From contig CP155566.1 in NCBI GenBank assembly GCA_039696685.1, positions 62,001-126,000 on the forward strand: DNA of 64,000 nucleotides. The letters are read 5' to 3'. Below the pieces are notes generated by a model. That model did not search any database, was not told the DNA's origin, and saw only the letters and a list, made by a program, of their open reading frames with translations. Position 1 is the stretch's first letter; each line of letters starts with the position of its first letter. Positions 1 to 15,061 of this stretch are shown piece by piece. The position numbers were made by a program, and so were the translations under genes. This stretch comes from Vibrio sp. CDRSL-10 TSBA (GTDB lineage: Bacteria > Pseudomonadota > Gammaproteobacteria > Enterobacterales > Vibrionaceae).

Positions 1-25
1 ATCCCATGATAATGCCGACTTTCAT
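1..25 (-). CDS. purE: purE, N-terminal fragment (5-(carboxyamino)imidazole ribonucleotide mutase)
   Basis: Only the first eight codons lie in the window. On the minus strand they read MKVGIIMG, the start of PurE, which rearranges N5-CAIR to CAIR in de novo purine synthesis. An AAGGAG ribosome-binding site sits seven bases upstream and a PurR operator lies about 70 bp upstream. PurE next to tsaC-hemF-aroE is the gene order of the V. cholerae large chromosome. The identification rests on few residues but is supported by operator and synteny. Confidence 0.75.
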
Positions 26-94
26 CTCAAACTCCTTCAAGCGTTTTAATTTGGGTGAGCGATCGTTGGCGCATTATACGAGGATTTTTCTCGC

Positions 95-110
95 AAGCAA
101 ACGTTTGCGT
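95..110. promoter_or_regulatory. PurR operator upstream of purE
   Basis: The 16-mer AAGCAAACGTTTGCGT is a near-perfect inverted repeat centred on CGTT-type symmetry and matches the PurR box consensus (ACGCAAACGTTTNCGT). It lies between the divergent purE and tsaC genes, about 70 bp before the purE start, where PurR-hypoxanthine represses purE transcription in enterobacteria and vibrios. Confidence 0.8.
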
Positions 111-251
111 CAACGGGGTGTTTCCCGACAGCTAAATTAGCAATAATTAGATTTAGCTGTCACGCCGGATAATTTGTACACTAAGCGGCAAATACAGAGC
201 AGGTCAACAGAGCCTGGTAAGTACAAGTCAGCTAAATAGTAGGAATCTCAG

Positions 252-809
252 GTGAATAATTTCGAACATACACTGCAGGCATTGCAGTCTGGTGAAGTGA
301 TTGCTTATCCGACCGAAGGCGTATTCGGGGTCGGTTGCGATCCGGATAACCCGCAGGCGATTGAAAAACTTTTGCAGCTTAAGCAGCGCCCGGTGGAAAA
401 AGGTCTGATTCTGATTGCGGCTTCTTATCAGCAGCTGCTGCCTTATATTGACGAAGCGCAGCTGACCGCTGAACAGCTGAAGCGGGTTCAGTCAACCTGG
501 CCTGGTCCGGTGACCTGGATCATGCCGGCCAGTGAGCGGGTCTCATCCTGGGTCAGCGGCCAGTTCGATACCATCGCGGTACGGGTGACCGATCATCCGC
601 TGGTGCAGCAGCTGTGCCAGGCGTACGGTAAACCGCTGACGTCAACCAGTGCTAACTTGTCCGGGCTGCCACCATGTATGACGACGGCAGAAGTCGAGCA
701 GCAACTTGGTGACAAGCTGGTGGCGATTCTGCACGGTGAAACCGGCGGACGTAACAAGCCAAGCGAAATTCGTGACGCGAAAACACTTCAGGTATTAAGA
801 CAGGGTTAA
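252..809 (+). CDS. tsaC: Threonylcarbamoyl-AMP synthase TsaC (YrdC/RimN)
   Basis: This 185-residue protein of the YrdC/Sua5 family makes threonylcarbamoyl-AMP from threonine, bicarbonate and ATP for the t6A37 modification of ANN-decoding tRNAs. The N-terminal [12 protein letters not shown] segment, the KQRP lysine/arginine pair near residue 45 and the STSANLSG motif near residue 130 are the family ATP- and substrate-binding signatures. The start is GTG with a weak GGAAT site upstream. Length is normal for the short TsaC form lacking the Sua5 domain. It precedes hemF by 15 bp, so the two are probably cotranscribed with aroE. Confidence 0.95.
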   Translation: MNNFEHTLQALQSGEVIAYPTEGVFGVGCDPDNPQAIEKLLQLKQRPVEKGLILIAASYQQLLPYIDEAQLTAEQLKRVQSTWPGPVTWIMPASERVSSWVSGQFDTIAVRVTDHPLVQQLCQAYGKPLTSTSANLSGLPPCMTTAEVEQQLGDKLVAILHGETGGRNKPSEIRDAKTLQVLRQG

Positions 810-1739
<930 letters not shown>

Positions 1740-1822
1740 CAGAATTTCGTGTCGGTGGTAGGGTCGCATCAGCGACCCTATTTTCTATTCAGGATTCAGG
1801 CAAAAATACTTCAGGCATGGAT

Positions 1823-2653
1823 ATGGCTTTTCAAAACGATCATTATGCAGTGTTCGGCAACCCTATCGGGCACAGCAAATCCCCTTTTATACACACTCTG
1901 TTTGCCCGTCAGACCAATCAGTCAATGACGTACACGGCGCAGCTTGCACCGGTCGATGGTTTTGTTACGGCAGCCACACAGTTTTTCGCCACTGGCGGAA
2001 AAGGCTGTAATGTGACTGTCCCTTTTAAAGAAGAGGCATTTCAGTTTGCCACCCGGCTCACTGAGCGTGCCCGTCTGGCGGGCGCGGTCAATACGCTGAA
2101 AAAGCTCGACGACGGCATTATTCTCGGTGACAACACCGATGGTGAAGGTCTGGTTCAGGATCTGATGCTGCATCAGGTGGTCCTGCAGGGTGCCAACATT
2201 TTACTGATTGGTGCCGGCGGTGCCGCACGCGGGGTGATTAAACCTTTGCTGGATAAAAATCCTCGTTCTATTACTGTGACTAACCGGACGCTGAGTAAAG
2301 CTGAGCAGCTGGTGGCGAATTTTGCCGGTGATGAGCGGGTGCAGGCGGTAGCGATGGATCAGGTCGCCAGCGGTTACGATGTGGTCATCAACTCCACCTC
2401 GGCCAGTCTGGAAGGCAAACTGCCTGAGGTCAGTGGTGCGATCTTCGGTTCGCACAGCGTGGCGTATGACATGATGTATGGCAAAGGTCTGACCGTCTTT
2501 AACCAATGGGCGCTGGACAATAGTGCTGCTCATGTTTACGACGGGCTGGGTATGCTGGTTGGTCAGGCGGCGGAGAGCTTTATGTTGTGGCGCGGTTTAC
2601 GTCCCGGCACAAAGCAAATTCTGCGCGAGTTACGTAACAACCTGGAAGCGTAA
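1823..2653 (+). CDS. aroE: Shikimate dehydrogenase (NADP+) AroE
   Basis: Reduces 3-dehydroshikimate to shikimate in the chorismate pathway. I chose the ATG giving [14 protein letters not shown] because AGG lies seven bases upstream and vibrio AroE proteins begin this way; an ATG six bases earlier and an in-frame extension back to 1733 are possible but poor. The substrate motif [10 protein letters not shown] is at residues 13-22. The catalytic Lys is in [11 protein letters not shown], Asp in NTDGEG, and the NADP-binding loop is GAGGAARG. The 276-residue length is normal. Confidence 0.95.
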   Translation: MAFQNDHYAVFGNPIGHSKSPFIHTLFARQTNQSMTYTAQLAPVDGFVTAATQFFATGGKGCNVTVPFKEEAFQFATRLTERARLAGAVNTLKKLDDGIILGDNTDGEGLVQDLMLHQVVLQGANILLIGAGGAARGVIKPLLDKNPRSITVTNRTLSKAEQLVANFAGDERVQAVAMDQVASGYDVVINSTSASLEGKLPEVSGAIFGSHSVAYDMMYGKGLTVFNQWALDNSAAHVYDGLGMLVGQAAESFMLWRGLRPGTKQILRELRNNLEA

Positions 2654-2654
2654 A

Positions 2655-2921
2655 ATGAATCAGTCAATTTTATTTCCTGATATACAAAGTTGGGATGAAG
2701 CGCTGCAGGCGGTGGTTTTTCCGGCTCAGCAGTCCGGTGCCCTGATCCAATGTGTGGTGCCATTAACTGAACTGAGTCGTTTAAGCGGCCGGGTGGTCGA
2801 GGATAGCCAGCAAGCGCTGGATACTTTTGCCGAGTTGCGCTTTGATCTTGAAGAGAGTGCTGAGGCACTGATTGAAGATGAAGCCTTCAATCAGTACGGA
2901 CAAATTGAAGTCGTCAGCTGA
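2655..2921 (+). CDS. DUF1488 family small protein
   Basis: An 88-residue acidic protein starting MNQSILFPD one base after the aroE stop, so it is translationally coupled to aroE. The sequence matches the DUF1488 family, which in vibrios almost always follows aroE; its function is unknown. No signal peptide or membrane segment is visible. Its last codons lie inside a palindrome shared with the convergent gene downstream. Confidence 0.85.
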   Translation: MNQSILFPDIQSWDEALQAVVFPAQQSGALIQCVVPLTELSRLSGRVVEDSQQALDTFAELRFDLEESAEALIEDEAFNQYGQIEVVS

Positions 2922-2929
2922 CGACTTCG
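2908..2929. terminator. Palindrome shared by two convergent gene ends
   Basis: The perfect 22-base inverted repeat GAAGTCGTCAG/CTGACGACTTC is centred between 2918 and 2919. It encodes the final residues EVVS plus stop of the DUF1488 gene. Once one frameshift is corrected, it also encodes the final EVVS plus stop of the carbonic-anhydrase-like gene on the other strand. There is no long T-run, so terminator function is inferred. Confidence 0.5.
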
Positions 2930-3463
2930 ACTTCATTCATATAGTCATTTTTGTTCTGCACATAGTTTTGAGCAGATTTGACTAAAAAGGCTTTCTCTTT
3001 GTCGGTCAGTTTCGCGGGCTTGTTTAACCGGGCTGCCGACATACAAATAGCCACTTTGTAAGACTTTGCCTGGAGGGACAAGACTACCGGCCCCGATCAT
3101 GACATCGCTTTCTACTACCACGCCGTCTAAGACAATCGCCCCCATGCCGACCAGTACCCGGTCGCCTATGGTGCAGCCGTGCAGCATCACTTTATGGCCG
3201 ACAGTGACATCATCACCAATCAAAAGCGGATAGCCATCCGGGTTCTCCGCGTTTTTATGGGTCACATGCAATACGCTGCCGTCCTGAATATTGGATCGGG
3301 CGCCGATCTGTATATGGTTAACATCGCCGCGTGCTGCGACCAGTGGCCAGACACTGGCGTCGTCACCTAAGGTGATATCGCCGACAATGACGGCGCTGCT
3401 ATCGACATAAACCCGCTCACCCAATTGGGGAATGATTCCTTTATAACTACGAATTGCGCTCAT
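2914..3463 (-). CDS. Gamma-carbonic anhydrase family protein (YrdA-like), one frameshift
   Basis: A left-handed beta-helix hexapeptide-repeat protein of the YrdA/CaiE type. Zn-ligand histidines are recognisable in the HVTHKN and GHKVMLHGC segments (roughly residues 67-95). As given, the reading frame leaves the family after SPVKQAR and stops at 2945. Deleting one A from the GAAAC at 3009-3013 (minus strand) restores ELTDKEKAFLVKSAQNYV and a 182-residue protein ending in the shared palindrome, which is the usual family length. Role: probable metalloenzyme; carbonic anhydrase activity is not established for most YrdA proteins. Confidence 0.85.
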
Positions 3464-3582
3464 GACGCCTCCTTATTTAGGCTGTAAAGGCCAGTTTAGA
3501 AGTGAAAGAGTGTAAGAAATAGCCCTTTGTGAGCAAAAAAACGTCAAACGACAAAAAAAACGAAAAAAACGACAAAAAGCCC

Positions 3583-3610
3583 TTGCCAACGTGAACGCGA
3601 TCTCTATAAT
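3583..3610 (+). promoter_or_regulatory. rrn P1 promoter
   Basis: TTGCCA, a 16-bp spacer and a perfect TATAAT lie about 390 bp before the 16S gene. They are followed by a GC-rich discriminator (GCCCCCTCGC), as expected for a stringently controlled rRNA promoter. The A-tract-rich stretch just upstream (3545-3580) fits an UP element. Confidence 0.75.
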
Positions 3611-3709
3611 GCCCCCTCGCTGACACGGCAAAGCTTCGAAAGAAACCAAGCGGTCAGTCAGGTTCATTTTAAAAGCTGAAAAGCTTGCGAAAATAAATTT
3701 AAAAAGTGT

Positions 3710-3737
3710 TTGACACGAAAATTTATCTCGCTAAAAT
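3710..3737 (+). promoter_or_regulatory. rrn P2 promoter
   Basis: A perfect TTGACA, a 16-bp spacer and TAAAAT, followed by a GGCCGCC discriminator. It lies 260 bp before 16S rRNA and downstream of P1, the standard tandem arrangement. Confidence 0.75.
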
Positions 3738-3782
3738 GGCCGCCTCTTCCACGGTGACTCAGTCACTGCGGCCGGAAGAGAA

Positions 3783-3795
3783 GCTCTTTAACAAT
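3783..3795 (+). promoter_or_regulatory. boxA antitermination site, rrn leader
   Basis: GCTCTTTAACAAT matches the boxA consensus bound by NusB/NusE to form rRNA antitermination complexes. The same 13-mer recurs in the 16S-23S spacer. Confidence 0.8.
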
Positions 3796-3997
3796 ATAAA
3801 CCTATCAATCTGTGTGGGCACTCGTTGATGATAATCGAAGATGATTCTAAAGAATCAACTTAGGTATCAATGAACTGAGTGACCAATCGATACTTCGGTA
3901 TCGGCACAGTCAATTCATTATCGTTCTGTTGGAACGATAATAGCTTTGAATTACTAAGGTAATTTAAAGTCAGTATTCATTGAGCCGACAAAATCTT

Positions 3998-5550
<1,553 letters not shown>

Positions 5551-5618
5551 TACGAATGATTATTGCGATGAGTGTTCACACAGATTGATACGGTTTAGAT
5601 AAAGAAGAGTATCTTAGT

Positions 5619-5694
5619 GTCCCGTTCGTCTAGAGGCCTAGGACACCGCCCTTTCACGGCGGTAACAGGGGTTCGACTCCCCTACGGGATACCA
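5619..5694 (+). tRNA. tRNA-Glu (TTC)
   Basis: A 76-nt cloverleaf with acceptor GTCCCGT/ACGGGAT, anticodon loop CTTTCAC (TTC) and encoded ACCA. It is the first tRNA of the 16S-23S spacer. Confidence 0.96.
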
Positions 5695-5695
5695 C

Positions 5696-5771
5696 GGGTC
5701 GTTAGCTCAGTTGGTAGAGCAGTTGACTTTTAATCAATTGGTCGCAGGTTCGAATCCTGCACGACCCACCA
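5696..5771 (+). tRNA. tRNA-Lys (TTT)
   Basis: A 76-nt cloverleaf with acceptor GGGTCGT/ACGACCC, anticodon loop CTTTTAA and encoded ACCA, one base after tRNA-Glu. Confidence 0.96.
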
Positions 5772-5798
5772 TTCCTTCCATGGGAATTAAAATAAGAT

Positions 5799-5874
5799 GG
5801 GCGATTAGCTCAGTTGGGAGAGCACCTGCCTTACAAGCAGGGGGTCACTGGTTCGAACCCGGTATCGCCCACCA
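5799..5874 (+). tRNA. tRNA-Val (TAC)
   Basis: A 76-nt cloverleaf with acceptor GGGCGAT/ATCGCCC, anticodon loop CTTACAA (TAC) and encoded ACCA. Glu-Lys-Val is a common spacer set in Vibrio rrn operons. Confidence 0.96.
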
Positions 5875-6231
5875 CTCTCTAAGTATTTTTGGATTTCAAT
5901 TTCCAAACCACTTCAGTAAAACGTACGTGGTTCGGATTTCTGACGCTGAGAATCTTTAGAAAGTGCCAAACAGGTACTCTGTTTCGAAAGAAACAACGCT
6001 CTTTAACAATTTGGAAAGCTGACAAAATAATCTTTTAGATTATTTGTAAAGTTCTCAATGTATTCCTTAGTGGAATACACCAACAACACATTCAAGTGTG
6101 CTTGGTAGAAACTTGTTTACAAGTTTCAAAATTGAGTCCGGCAAAATCGAAATGTCTCTCGCTCATTCAAATAATGAGAGACAACTAAACCTTGGTTGTT
6201 TGCCATACGTAAAGACCCCTTCGGGTTGTAT
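5875..6231 (+). other. Second part of the 16S-23S spacer with boxA
   Basis: Transcribed spacer without a gene. It holds a second boxA (GCTCTTTAACAAT at 5998-6010). Long stretches just before the 23S gene can pair with the sequence after it, forming the RNase III processing stem of pre-23S. Confidence 0.7.
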
Positions 6232-9121
<2,890 letters not shown>

Positions 9122-9285
9122 ACAACACCCAAGGGGTTTTGATTGGACTCAATGCAAGTACATTGAATGTGTGTGAGAACTTAAACAGCTTTCCGAATTT
9201 TGGAATTGAATTTATTAACTACATCCCTGTAGTTAACCCTTCGGGCCGCACTAAAGTGCGTTAAATTTTGTTCCTGACAAAATTT

Positions 9286-9405
9286 TGCTTGGCGACCATA
9301 GCGTTTTGGACCCACCTGATTCCATTCCGAACTCAGAAGTGAAACGAAACAGCGTCGATGGTAGTGTGGGGCTTCCCCATGTGAGAGTAGAACATCGCCA
9401 GGCTT
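9286..9405 (+). rRNA. 5S ribosomal RNA
   Basis: Starts TGCTTGGCGACCATAG and ends TCGCCAGGCT, 120 nt, with the conserved CGAACTCAGAAGTGAAAC loop. It is the last rRNA of the operon. Confidence 0.95.
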
Positions 9406-9506
9406 TAATATCGTTTCAGAACTCTCTTTTTTAAGAGAATACCCTGGAAACACAGCTAAATATCCAGCGTCGTAAGTGTAAGACTCGATTTTTAGTGACA
9501 ATTTGC

Positions 9507-9597
9507 GGAGAGATGGCTGAGTGGTTGAAAGCACCGGTCTTGAAAACCGGCGTACGTTAATAGCGTACCTAGGGTTCAAATCCCTATCTCTCCGCCA
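9507..9597 (+). tRNA. tRNA-Ser (TGA)
   Basis: A 91-nt class II tRNA with acceptor GGAGAGA/TCTCTCC, anticodon loop CTTGAAA (TGA), a long variable arm (GTACGTTAATAGCGTAC) and encoded GCCA. It lies 100 bp after 5S, immediately before a terminator, so it is probably part of the rrn transcript. Confidence 0.95.
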
Positions 9598-9607
9598 CTA
9601 TTAAAGA

Positions 9608-9635
9608 AACCCGCTGAGCAATCAGCGGGTTTTTT
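9608..9635 (+). terminator. Rho-independent terminator of the rrn operon
   Basis: AACCCGCTGA / TCAGCGGGTT stem with a GCAA-type loop followed by six T residues, just after tRNA-Ser. Confidence 0.9.
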
Positions 9636-9663
9636 GCGTTTGTAGGATCAAAGCGTAGAATTA

Positions 9664-9714
9664 TAGACCCTAGACCCTAGACCCTAGACCCTAGACCCTA
9701 GACCCTAGACCCTA
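9664..9714. repeat. Seven tandem copies of TAGACCC
   Basis: Seven perfect head-to-tail heptamers TAGACCC plus TA fill the gap between the rrn terminator and ilvY. On the minus strand the last unit supplies the ilvY stop codon TAG. A related interrupted array follows the second tRNA cluster at 17179. Confidence 0.95.
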
Positions 9715-10605
9715 ATCAACAATACTGCGTTTGGCCGATACTACGCGCCACAGCGCTCTGACCAGCGGATCATCCAGCTGCGAGCGTTTGCAACATACCC
9801 CGAGCTTGAACGGCTTAATCGGCGAGAAAGAGAGTCGTTGCACCTTTTCACGTACCGGACTGTTATTGATCACCACATCGGGAGCGATTCCCACCCCGCA
9901 GCCCAGCGCGACCATACTGACAATCGCCTCATGGCCGGCTATCTGAGCATAGATATTGGGTTTGATCTTCATACGTTTAAACCAGCTGTTGGCTCGGTCA
10001 CGGGCCGTACCGACTTCCGGCACGATAAACGGGACCTGAGACCAGTCCGGATGTTCTTTCTGTACTTCTTCGACAAAGCTGCTGATCCCTATCGGTGCGA
10101 TCACCGACAGCGGCAGTTCACTGATGGTGGTGAATTCCACCCGTGACGGCAGATGCTCCGGCATCGCGGAAATCGCAATGTCCGCTTCATCATTCAGTAT
10201 TTTATCGATGGCCTGGGCCGGATCCCCGGTCAGCAGTTTAAATTCAATCGACGGGTGTTTAAGCCGGAATGCATTGAGCAGTTCCGGCAAATGACTGTAG
10301 CTGGCCGTGACCGAACAGAACAGACGAATTTCCCCTTTCAGCTCCGCTTCCTGCTCGTTGAGCTGGGTATGGAACTGGCGCCATTCACTGGTGATGCGCA
10401 TGGCGACCGGCAACAGCTTACTGCCGGCCGGAGTCAGTTCGACACTGCGGTTGTCCCGCACGAACAGAGCATGACCGACTTCATCTTCCAGCTTTTGAAT
10501 CTGCCGGCTCAATGCGGACGGACTGACATGCATTGCGGTCGCCGTTTTGCTGAAATTCATACTGTCGCAAAGATGGAGAAACAGTTGTAAGGTTTTAATG
10601 TTCAT
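9712..10605 (-). CDS. ilvY: LysR-type regulator IlvY
   Basis: A 297-residue LysR regulator transcribed divergently from ilvC, whose transcription IlvY activates when acetolactate or acetohydroxybutyrate is bound. I start at MNIKTLQLFLHL (10605); an in-frame upstream extension would run through the operator region. The HTH covers residues 1-60 (FSKTATAMHVSPSALSRQIQ), with FVRDNRSVELTPAG after it, and the effector domain is residues 90-290. The stop codon is the last unit of the TAGACCC array, so the extreme C-terminus may have been shaped by that repeat. Confidence 0.93.
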   Translation of the reverse strand: MNIKTLQLFLHLCDSMNFSKTATAMHVSPSALSRQIQKLEDEVGHALFVRDNRSVELTPAGSKLLPVAMRITSEWRQFHTQLNEQEAELKGEIRLFCSVTASYSHLPELLNAFRLKHPSIEFKLLTGDPAQAIDKILNDEADIAISAMPEHLPSRVEFTTISELPLSVIAPIGISSFVEEVQKEHPDWSQVPFIVPEVGTARDRANSWFKRMKIKPNIYAQIAGHEAIVSMVALGCGVGIAPDVVINNSPVREKVQRLSFSPIKPFKLGVCCKRSQLDDPLVRALWRVVSAKRSIVD

Positions 10606-10619
10606 AAGCGGACTCTGTG

Positions 10620-10634
10620 TTGCATTAATTGCAA
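10620..10634. promoter_or_regulatory. Probable IlvY operator
   Basis: The inverted repeat TTGCATTAATTGCAA lies in the 136-bp ilvY-ilvC divergent region and resembles the TTGCAAT-type IlvY operators of E. coli. A second weaker half-site (CTAATTGTG) follows at 10638. Confidence 0.6.
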
Positions 10635-10741
10635 TAACTAATTGTGAATATATCACTTTGAGCAACTGAATGTCTGTTTTAGTATGAATTCATTCGGTGC
10701 ACAGCCACCGACCTGATGGAATAAATTAAAGGAGCACCCTG

Positions 10742-12227
10742 ATGGCGAACTATTTCAATACCCTGAACCTGCGTGAGCAATTGGACCAACTAGGCCGCTG
10801 CCGTTTTATGGCACGTGAAGAATTTGCAACTGAAGCAGATTACCTGAAAGGCAAGAAAGTGGTCATCGTAGGTTGTGGTGCTCAAGGCCTGAACCAAGGT
10901 CTGAACATGCGTGATTCTGGTCTGGACGTATCTTACGCACTACGCCAGGCAGCGATTGACGAGAAGCGTCAGTCTTACAAAAACGCCAAAGACAACGGTT
11001 TTGTGGTAGGCAGCTACGAAGAGCTGATCCCACAAGCTGACCTGGTTGTTAACCTGACTCCGGATAAGCAGCACACTGACGTAGTTCAGACCGTAATGCC
11101 GCTGATGAAACAGGGTGCAGCTCTGGGTTACTCACACGGCTTCAACATTGTTGAAGAAGGCATGCAAATCCGTAAAGACCTGACGGTTGTTATGGTGGCA
11201 CCTAAGTGTCCGGGTACTGAAGTACGTGAAGAGTACAAACGTGGCTTCGGTGTTCCGACTCTGATCGCTGTTCACCCAGAGAACGACCCGCAAGGCGACG
11301 GTCTGGAAATCGCCAAAGCATGGGCTGCGGCAACTGGTGGTCACCGTGCAGGTTGTCTTGAGTCTTCATTCGTTGCTGAAGTGAAATCTGACCTGATGGG
11401 CGAGCAGACTATCCTGTGTGGTATGCTGCAAGCGGGTTCTATCGTATGTTACGAGAAGATGATTGCTGACGGTATCGATGCGGGTTATGCAGGTAAACTG
11501 CTGCAGTTCGGTTGGGAAACCGTAACCGAAGCACTGAAATTCGGTGGCATCACCCATATGATGGATCGTCTGTCTAACCCGGCTAAAGTGAAAGCGTTTG
11601 AACTTTCTGAAGAGCTGAAAGATCTGATGCGTCCACTGTACAACAAGCACATGGATGACATCATCTCTGGTCACTTCTCAAGCACCATGATGGCTGACTG
11701 GGCGAACGACGACGTGAACCTGCTGGGTTGGCGTGCAGAGACTGCAGAAACTGCCTTTGAGAACTACCCAGAGTCAGATGTGAAGATTGCTGAGCAAGAG
11801 TACTTCGACAACGGTATCCTGATGATCGCTATGGTTCGCGCCGGGGTTGAACTGGCATTCGAAGCGATGACAGCATCAGGCATCATCGATGAGTCGGCTT
11901 ACTACGAATCACTGCACGAAACTGCCACTGATCGCGAACACTATCGCACGTAAGCGCCTGTACGAAATGAACGTGGTTATCTCTGACACTGCAGAATACG
12001 GTAACTACCTGTTCGCAAACGTAGCGACTCCGCTACTGCGCGAGAAGTTCATGCCTAAAGTAGGTACTGACGTAATCGGTAAAGGCCTGGGCGAAACATC
12101 TAACCAGGTTGATAACGCAACTCTGATTGAAGTGAACAGCATCATCCGTAACCACCCGGTTGAGTTCATCGGTGAAGAGCTGCGTGGCTACATGAAAGAC
12201 ATGAAGCGCATCGCTGTAGGTGACTAA
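10742..12227 (+). CDS. ilvC: Ketol-acid reductoisomerase IlvC (class II), one frameshift
   Basis: Converts acetolactate and acetohydroxybutyrate to dihydroxy acids in isoleucine/valine synthesis, using NADPH and Mg2+. The Rossmann loop [10 protein letters not shown] is near residue 45, and the duplicated C-terminal knotted domain makes this the long class II enzyme. As given, the frame breaks at 11918-11922 (GAAAC) and stops at 11953. Removing one A restores [21 protein letters not shown] and a 494-residue protein, the normal length. A disrupted ilvC would cause auxotrophy, so a sequence error is more likely. GGAG precedes the ATG. Confidence 0.95.
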
Positions 12228-12281
12228 TTAAGTCGGCTTAAAAAGCATAATAAAAGCAAACACAACACAACATAAAAACAA

Positions 12282-12312
12282 AAAGGGCTTAGTCGTAAGA
12301 CTAAGCCCTTTA
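12282..12312. terminator. Terminator after ilvC
   Basis: A 12-bp stem AAAGGGCTTAGT / ACTAAGCCCTTT with loop CGTAAG. A-tracts on one side and T-rich sequence on the other suit termination of ilvC and of the convergent ubiK transcript. Confidence 0.85.
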
Positions 12313-12365
12313 TAATTGCTGCTGACCGGTGTTGCCTGCCAGTCCGGGGCACCCGGAGCAGGTTA

Positions 12366-12617
12366 TTATTTGTCAGCCAGTTTGGCTTCCAGCTCAGCCA
12401 GCTTCTGTTCCATTTCAGTCAGCTTCTGACGTGTACGCAGCAGAACCTGAGTCTGCACATCAAACTCTTCACGGCTGACCACATCCAGCTTATTCAGCTG
12501 GCCCTGAATGACCTGACGAACTTTCTGTTCGACATCGGTACCCAGGTCTTTGACCGGTTGCGGCATGGATTCGTGAATCTGTTTCGCGATTTGCTCAAGT
12601 TTCTTTGGATCAAACAT
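12366..12617 (-). CDS. ubiK: Ubiquinone biosynthesis accessory factor UbiK (YqiC)
   Basis: An 83-residue protein starting [19 protein letters not shown] and ending in a heptad-rich coiled coil (residues 50-82). It belongs to the BMFP/YqiC family, which with UbiJ supports aerobic ubiquinone synthesis and binds lipids. A GGAGTG site precedes the ATG. It is a single gene, convergent with ilvC. Confidence 0.93.
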   Translation of the reverse strand: MFDPKKLEQIAKQIHESMPQPVKDLGTDVEQKVRQVIQGQLNKLDVVSREEFDVQTQVLLRTRQKLTEMEQKLAELEAKLADK

Positions 12618-12906
12618 TGGTTATTCACTCCTGTATTTATGTCTTTCATTCTATGCAATTCAGTATCGAAAGTCGTTAATTGCGATGATAAAAAAGCGTG
12701 AAAGCATACTTTTGTCACTCAGATCAAAGGAGTAGCGAATCAGGCTCGTCACAGTAGCCGATGAACCTTGCCCCGGTTGTCTGCGCAGACTGAGCTGCGC
12801 TGATTGTCTGAGCGGATGATTTTTAGGTTCGTGCTCGCAGCGGAGTGGAAAGTGTCCGCTTGCGGCATTATCATGAGCGCCTTCAATACGCAGATCAGAG
12901 AGCACT

Positions 12907-14922
12907 ATGAAGCTGAACCCAAGACAAGATGAAGCCGTGAAATACGTATCTGGCCCCTGCCTGGTACTGGCGGGTGCAGGCTCGGGCAAAACCCGGGTTA
13001 TCACCAATAAGATTGCCTATTTGGTTCAGCAGTGCGGGTACAAAGCGCGTAATATCGCTGCCGTGACCTTTACCAATAAAGCCGCGCGTGAAATGAAGGA
13101 ACGCGTAGGCCAGACCTTAGGTAAAGCCGAGTCCCGTGGTCTGATGGTATCGACCTTCCATACCCTCGGGCTGAATATTATTCGTCGTGAGTACAAGCAG
13201 CTCGGCCTCAAAGCAGGCTTCTCCCTGTTTGATGACCAGGATCAGCTCGCCCTGCTTAAAGAGCTGACCGAAAAGCAGCTCGACGGCGATAAAGATCTGC
13301 TGCGCCAGTTGATGAGCACTATCTCGAACTGGAAAAACGACATGTTGTCACCGGATCAGGCCAAAGCGCAGGCACAGGGTGAACAACAGCAGCTGTTTGC
13401 ATTCTGCTACGAGATGTACCACACCCAGATGCGCGCCTATAACGCACTCGACTTTGATGACCTGATTCTGCTGCCGGTTCTGTTGTTACGTGGCCAGGAA
13501 GAGGTGCGACAGCGCTGGCAGAACCGGATTCGTTACCTGCTGGTCGATGAATATCAGGACACCAACTCAAGTCAGTATGAGCTGGTGAAATTGCTGGTTG
13601 GTGAACGCGGCCGTCTGACGGTGGTCGGTGACGATGACCAGTCGATCTACTCCTGGCGTGGCGCTAAACCACAAAACCTGGTGCTGCTGGGGCAGGATTT
13701 CCCCAATCTGCGCCTGATTAAGCTAGAGCAGAACTACCGCTCAACCAGTCGTATTCTGCGCGCGGCTAACATTTTGATTGCCAATAACCCGCACGTGTAT
13801 GAGAAGTCGCTGTTTTCCGAGATCCCGGATGGTGAAAAACTCAAAGTGATCATGGCCAAGAATGACGACCATGAAGCTGAACGGGTGACAGCGGAAATCG
13901 TGGCGCATAAATTCCTTAACCGCACTCATTATCGTGATTATGCGATTCTGTATCGTGGTAACCATCAGTCGCGTCTGATTGAAAAATCCCTGATGCAGAA
14001 CCGGGTGCCGTACAAAATTTCCGGGGGAACGTCATTTTTTGCCCGCGCGGAAATTAAAGACATCATGGCGTACCTGCGCGTGCTGGTGAACCCGGACGAC
14101 GACAATGCGTTTCTGCGTATCGTTAACACGCCGAAACGGGAAATCGGCCCGGCGACCATGGAGAAACTGGGCAGTTACGCCAATATGCGTGGTAAGAGCC
14201 TGTTTGAGTCCAGTTTTGAGCTCGGGCTGGAACAGCATCTGTCCGGGCGTGGCCTGGAAAATCTGCGCCGTTTTACCCAGTGGCTGGTTGCGATTTCCGA
14301 TAATGCCGAACGCGGCAACACCGTAGAAGCAGTGCGCTCTCTGGTTCGCGATATTCACTATGAAGACTGGCTGTACGAAACCTCATCCAGTGCGAAAGCG
14401 GCCGAGATGCGGATGAAGAACGTCTCTGAGCTCTATTCCTGGATTGTCTCTGACCTTGAGGGAGATAATTATGATCAGGAAGAGAAAACCCTCAAAGAGG
14501 TGGTACAGCGCCTGACGCTGCGAGACATGATGGAGCGTGGTGAAGATGAGGACGACAGTGATGCGGTGCAGCTGATGACGTTGCACGCATCTAAAGGCCT
14601 CGAGTTTCCCTACGTATACATGCTTGGTACGGAAGAGGGTATTCTGCCGCACCAGACCAGTATTGATGAAGACAATGTCGAAGAAGAGCGACGTCTGATG
14701 TATGTGGGGATTACCCGTGCCCAGCGTGAAATGACCTTTGTGATGTGCAAAGAGCGCCGTCAGTATGGTGAACTGCTCAAACCGACCCAGAGCCGTTTTC
14801 TGGATGAGCTACCTTACGATGATGTTGAATGGGAAGTAAAGAAGAAACCACTGTCGCAGGAAGAGCGAATGGCCAAAGGTCAGGCGCATATTGCCAACCT
14901 GAAGGCGATGTTTAAAAAATAG
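12907..14922 (+). CDS. rep: ATP-dependent DNA helicase Rep
   Basis: 671 residues, superfamily 1A 3'-5' helicase that clears protein roadblocks ahead of the replisome. Motifs in order: Walker [10 protein letters not shown] (residues 22-30), [16 protein letters not shown] (motif II, about 214), [12 protein letters not shown] (III), QNYRS (IV), [12 protein letters not shown] (V) and VGITRAQ (VI). It is intact, whereas its paralogue uvrD in this window is frameshifted. Rep rather than UvrD follows from length, the [14 protein letters not shown] start and the [15 protein letters not shown]-terminus. Confidence 0.96.
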   Translation: MKLNPRQDEAVKYVSGPCLVLAGAGSGKTRVITNKIAYLVQQCGYKARNIAAVTFTNKAAREMKERVGQTLGKAESRGLMVSTFHTLGLNIIRREYKQLGLKAGFSLFDDQDQLALLKELTEKQLDGDKDLLRQLMSTISNWKNDMLSPDQAKAQAQGEQQQLFAFCYEMYHTQMRAYNALDFDDLILLPVLLLRGQEEVRQRWQNRIRYLLVDEYQDTNSSQYELVKLLVGERGRLTVVGDDDQSIYSWRGAKPQNLVLLGQDFPNLRLIKLEQNYRSTSRILRAANILIANNPHVYEKSLFSEIPDGEKLKVIMAKNDDHEAERVTAEIVAHKFLNRTHYRDYAILYRGNHQSRLIEKSLMQNRVPYKISGGTSFFARAEIKDIMAYLRVLVNPDDDNAFLRIVNTPKREIGPATMEKLGSYANMRGKSLFESSFELGLEQHLSGRGLENLRRFTQWLVAISDNAERGNTVEAVRSLVRDIHYEDWLYETSSSAKAAEMRMKNVSELYSWIVSDLEGDNYDQEEKTLKEVVQRLTLRDMMERGEDEDDSDAVQLMTLHASKGLEFPYVYMLGTEEGILPHQTSIDEDNVEEERRLMYVGITRAQREMTFVMCKERRQYGELLKPTQSRFLDELPYDDVEWEVKKKPLSQEERMAKGQAHIANLKAMFKK

Positions 14923-14958
14923 CGTGCGCGCTTGTACGCCTATTGCGACAGAGATGAA

Positions 14959-14985
14959 AAAGGCTTGGTTTATCCAAGCCTTTAT
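14959..14985. terminator. Terminator between rep and cytochrome c5
   Basis: AAAGGCTTGG / CCAAGCCTTT stem with a TTTAT loop, T-rich on the plus side and A-rich on the other, so it may serve both convergent genes. Confidence 0.8.
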
Positions 14986-15061
14986 TCTTATATTCGAATC
15001 TTAGGTTGCTTTATCAAAGCCTTGATTAAATTATCCAAGCTTTCACTGCATTCCGGGTCGA

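Noticed and set aside
9286..9405. GAAAC-type error within 5S rRNA (GTGAAACGAAACAGCG)
   Set aside because: The 5S length is exactly 120 nt and the segment aligns without a gap to other Vibrio 5S sequences, so these are genuine bases.
9664..9714. Telomere-like sequence or chromosome end
   Set aside because: The TAGACCC array is only 51 bp and lies between ordinary genes on both sides.
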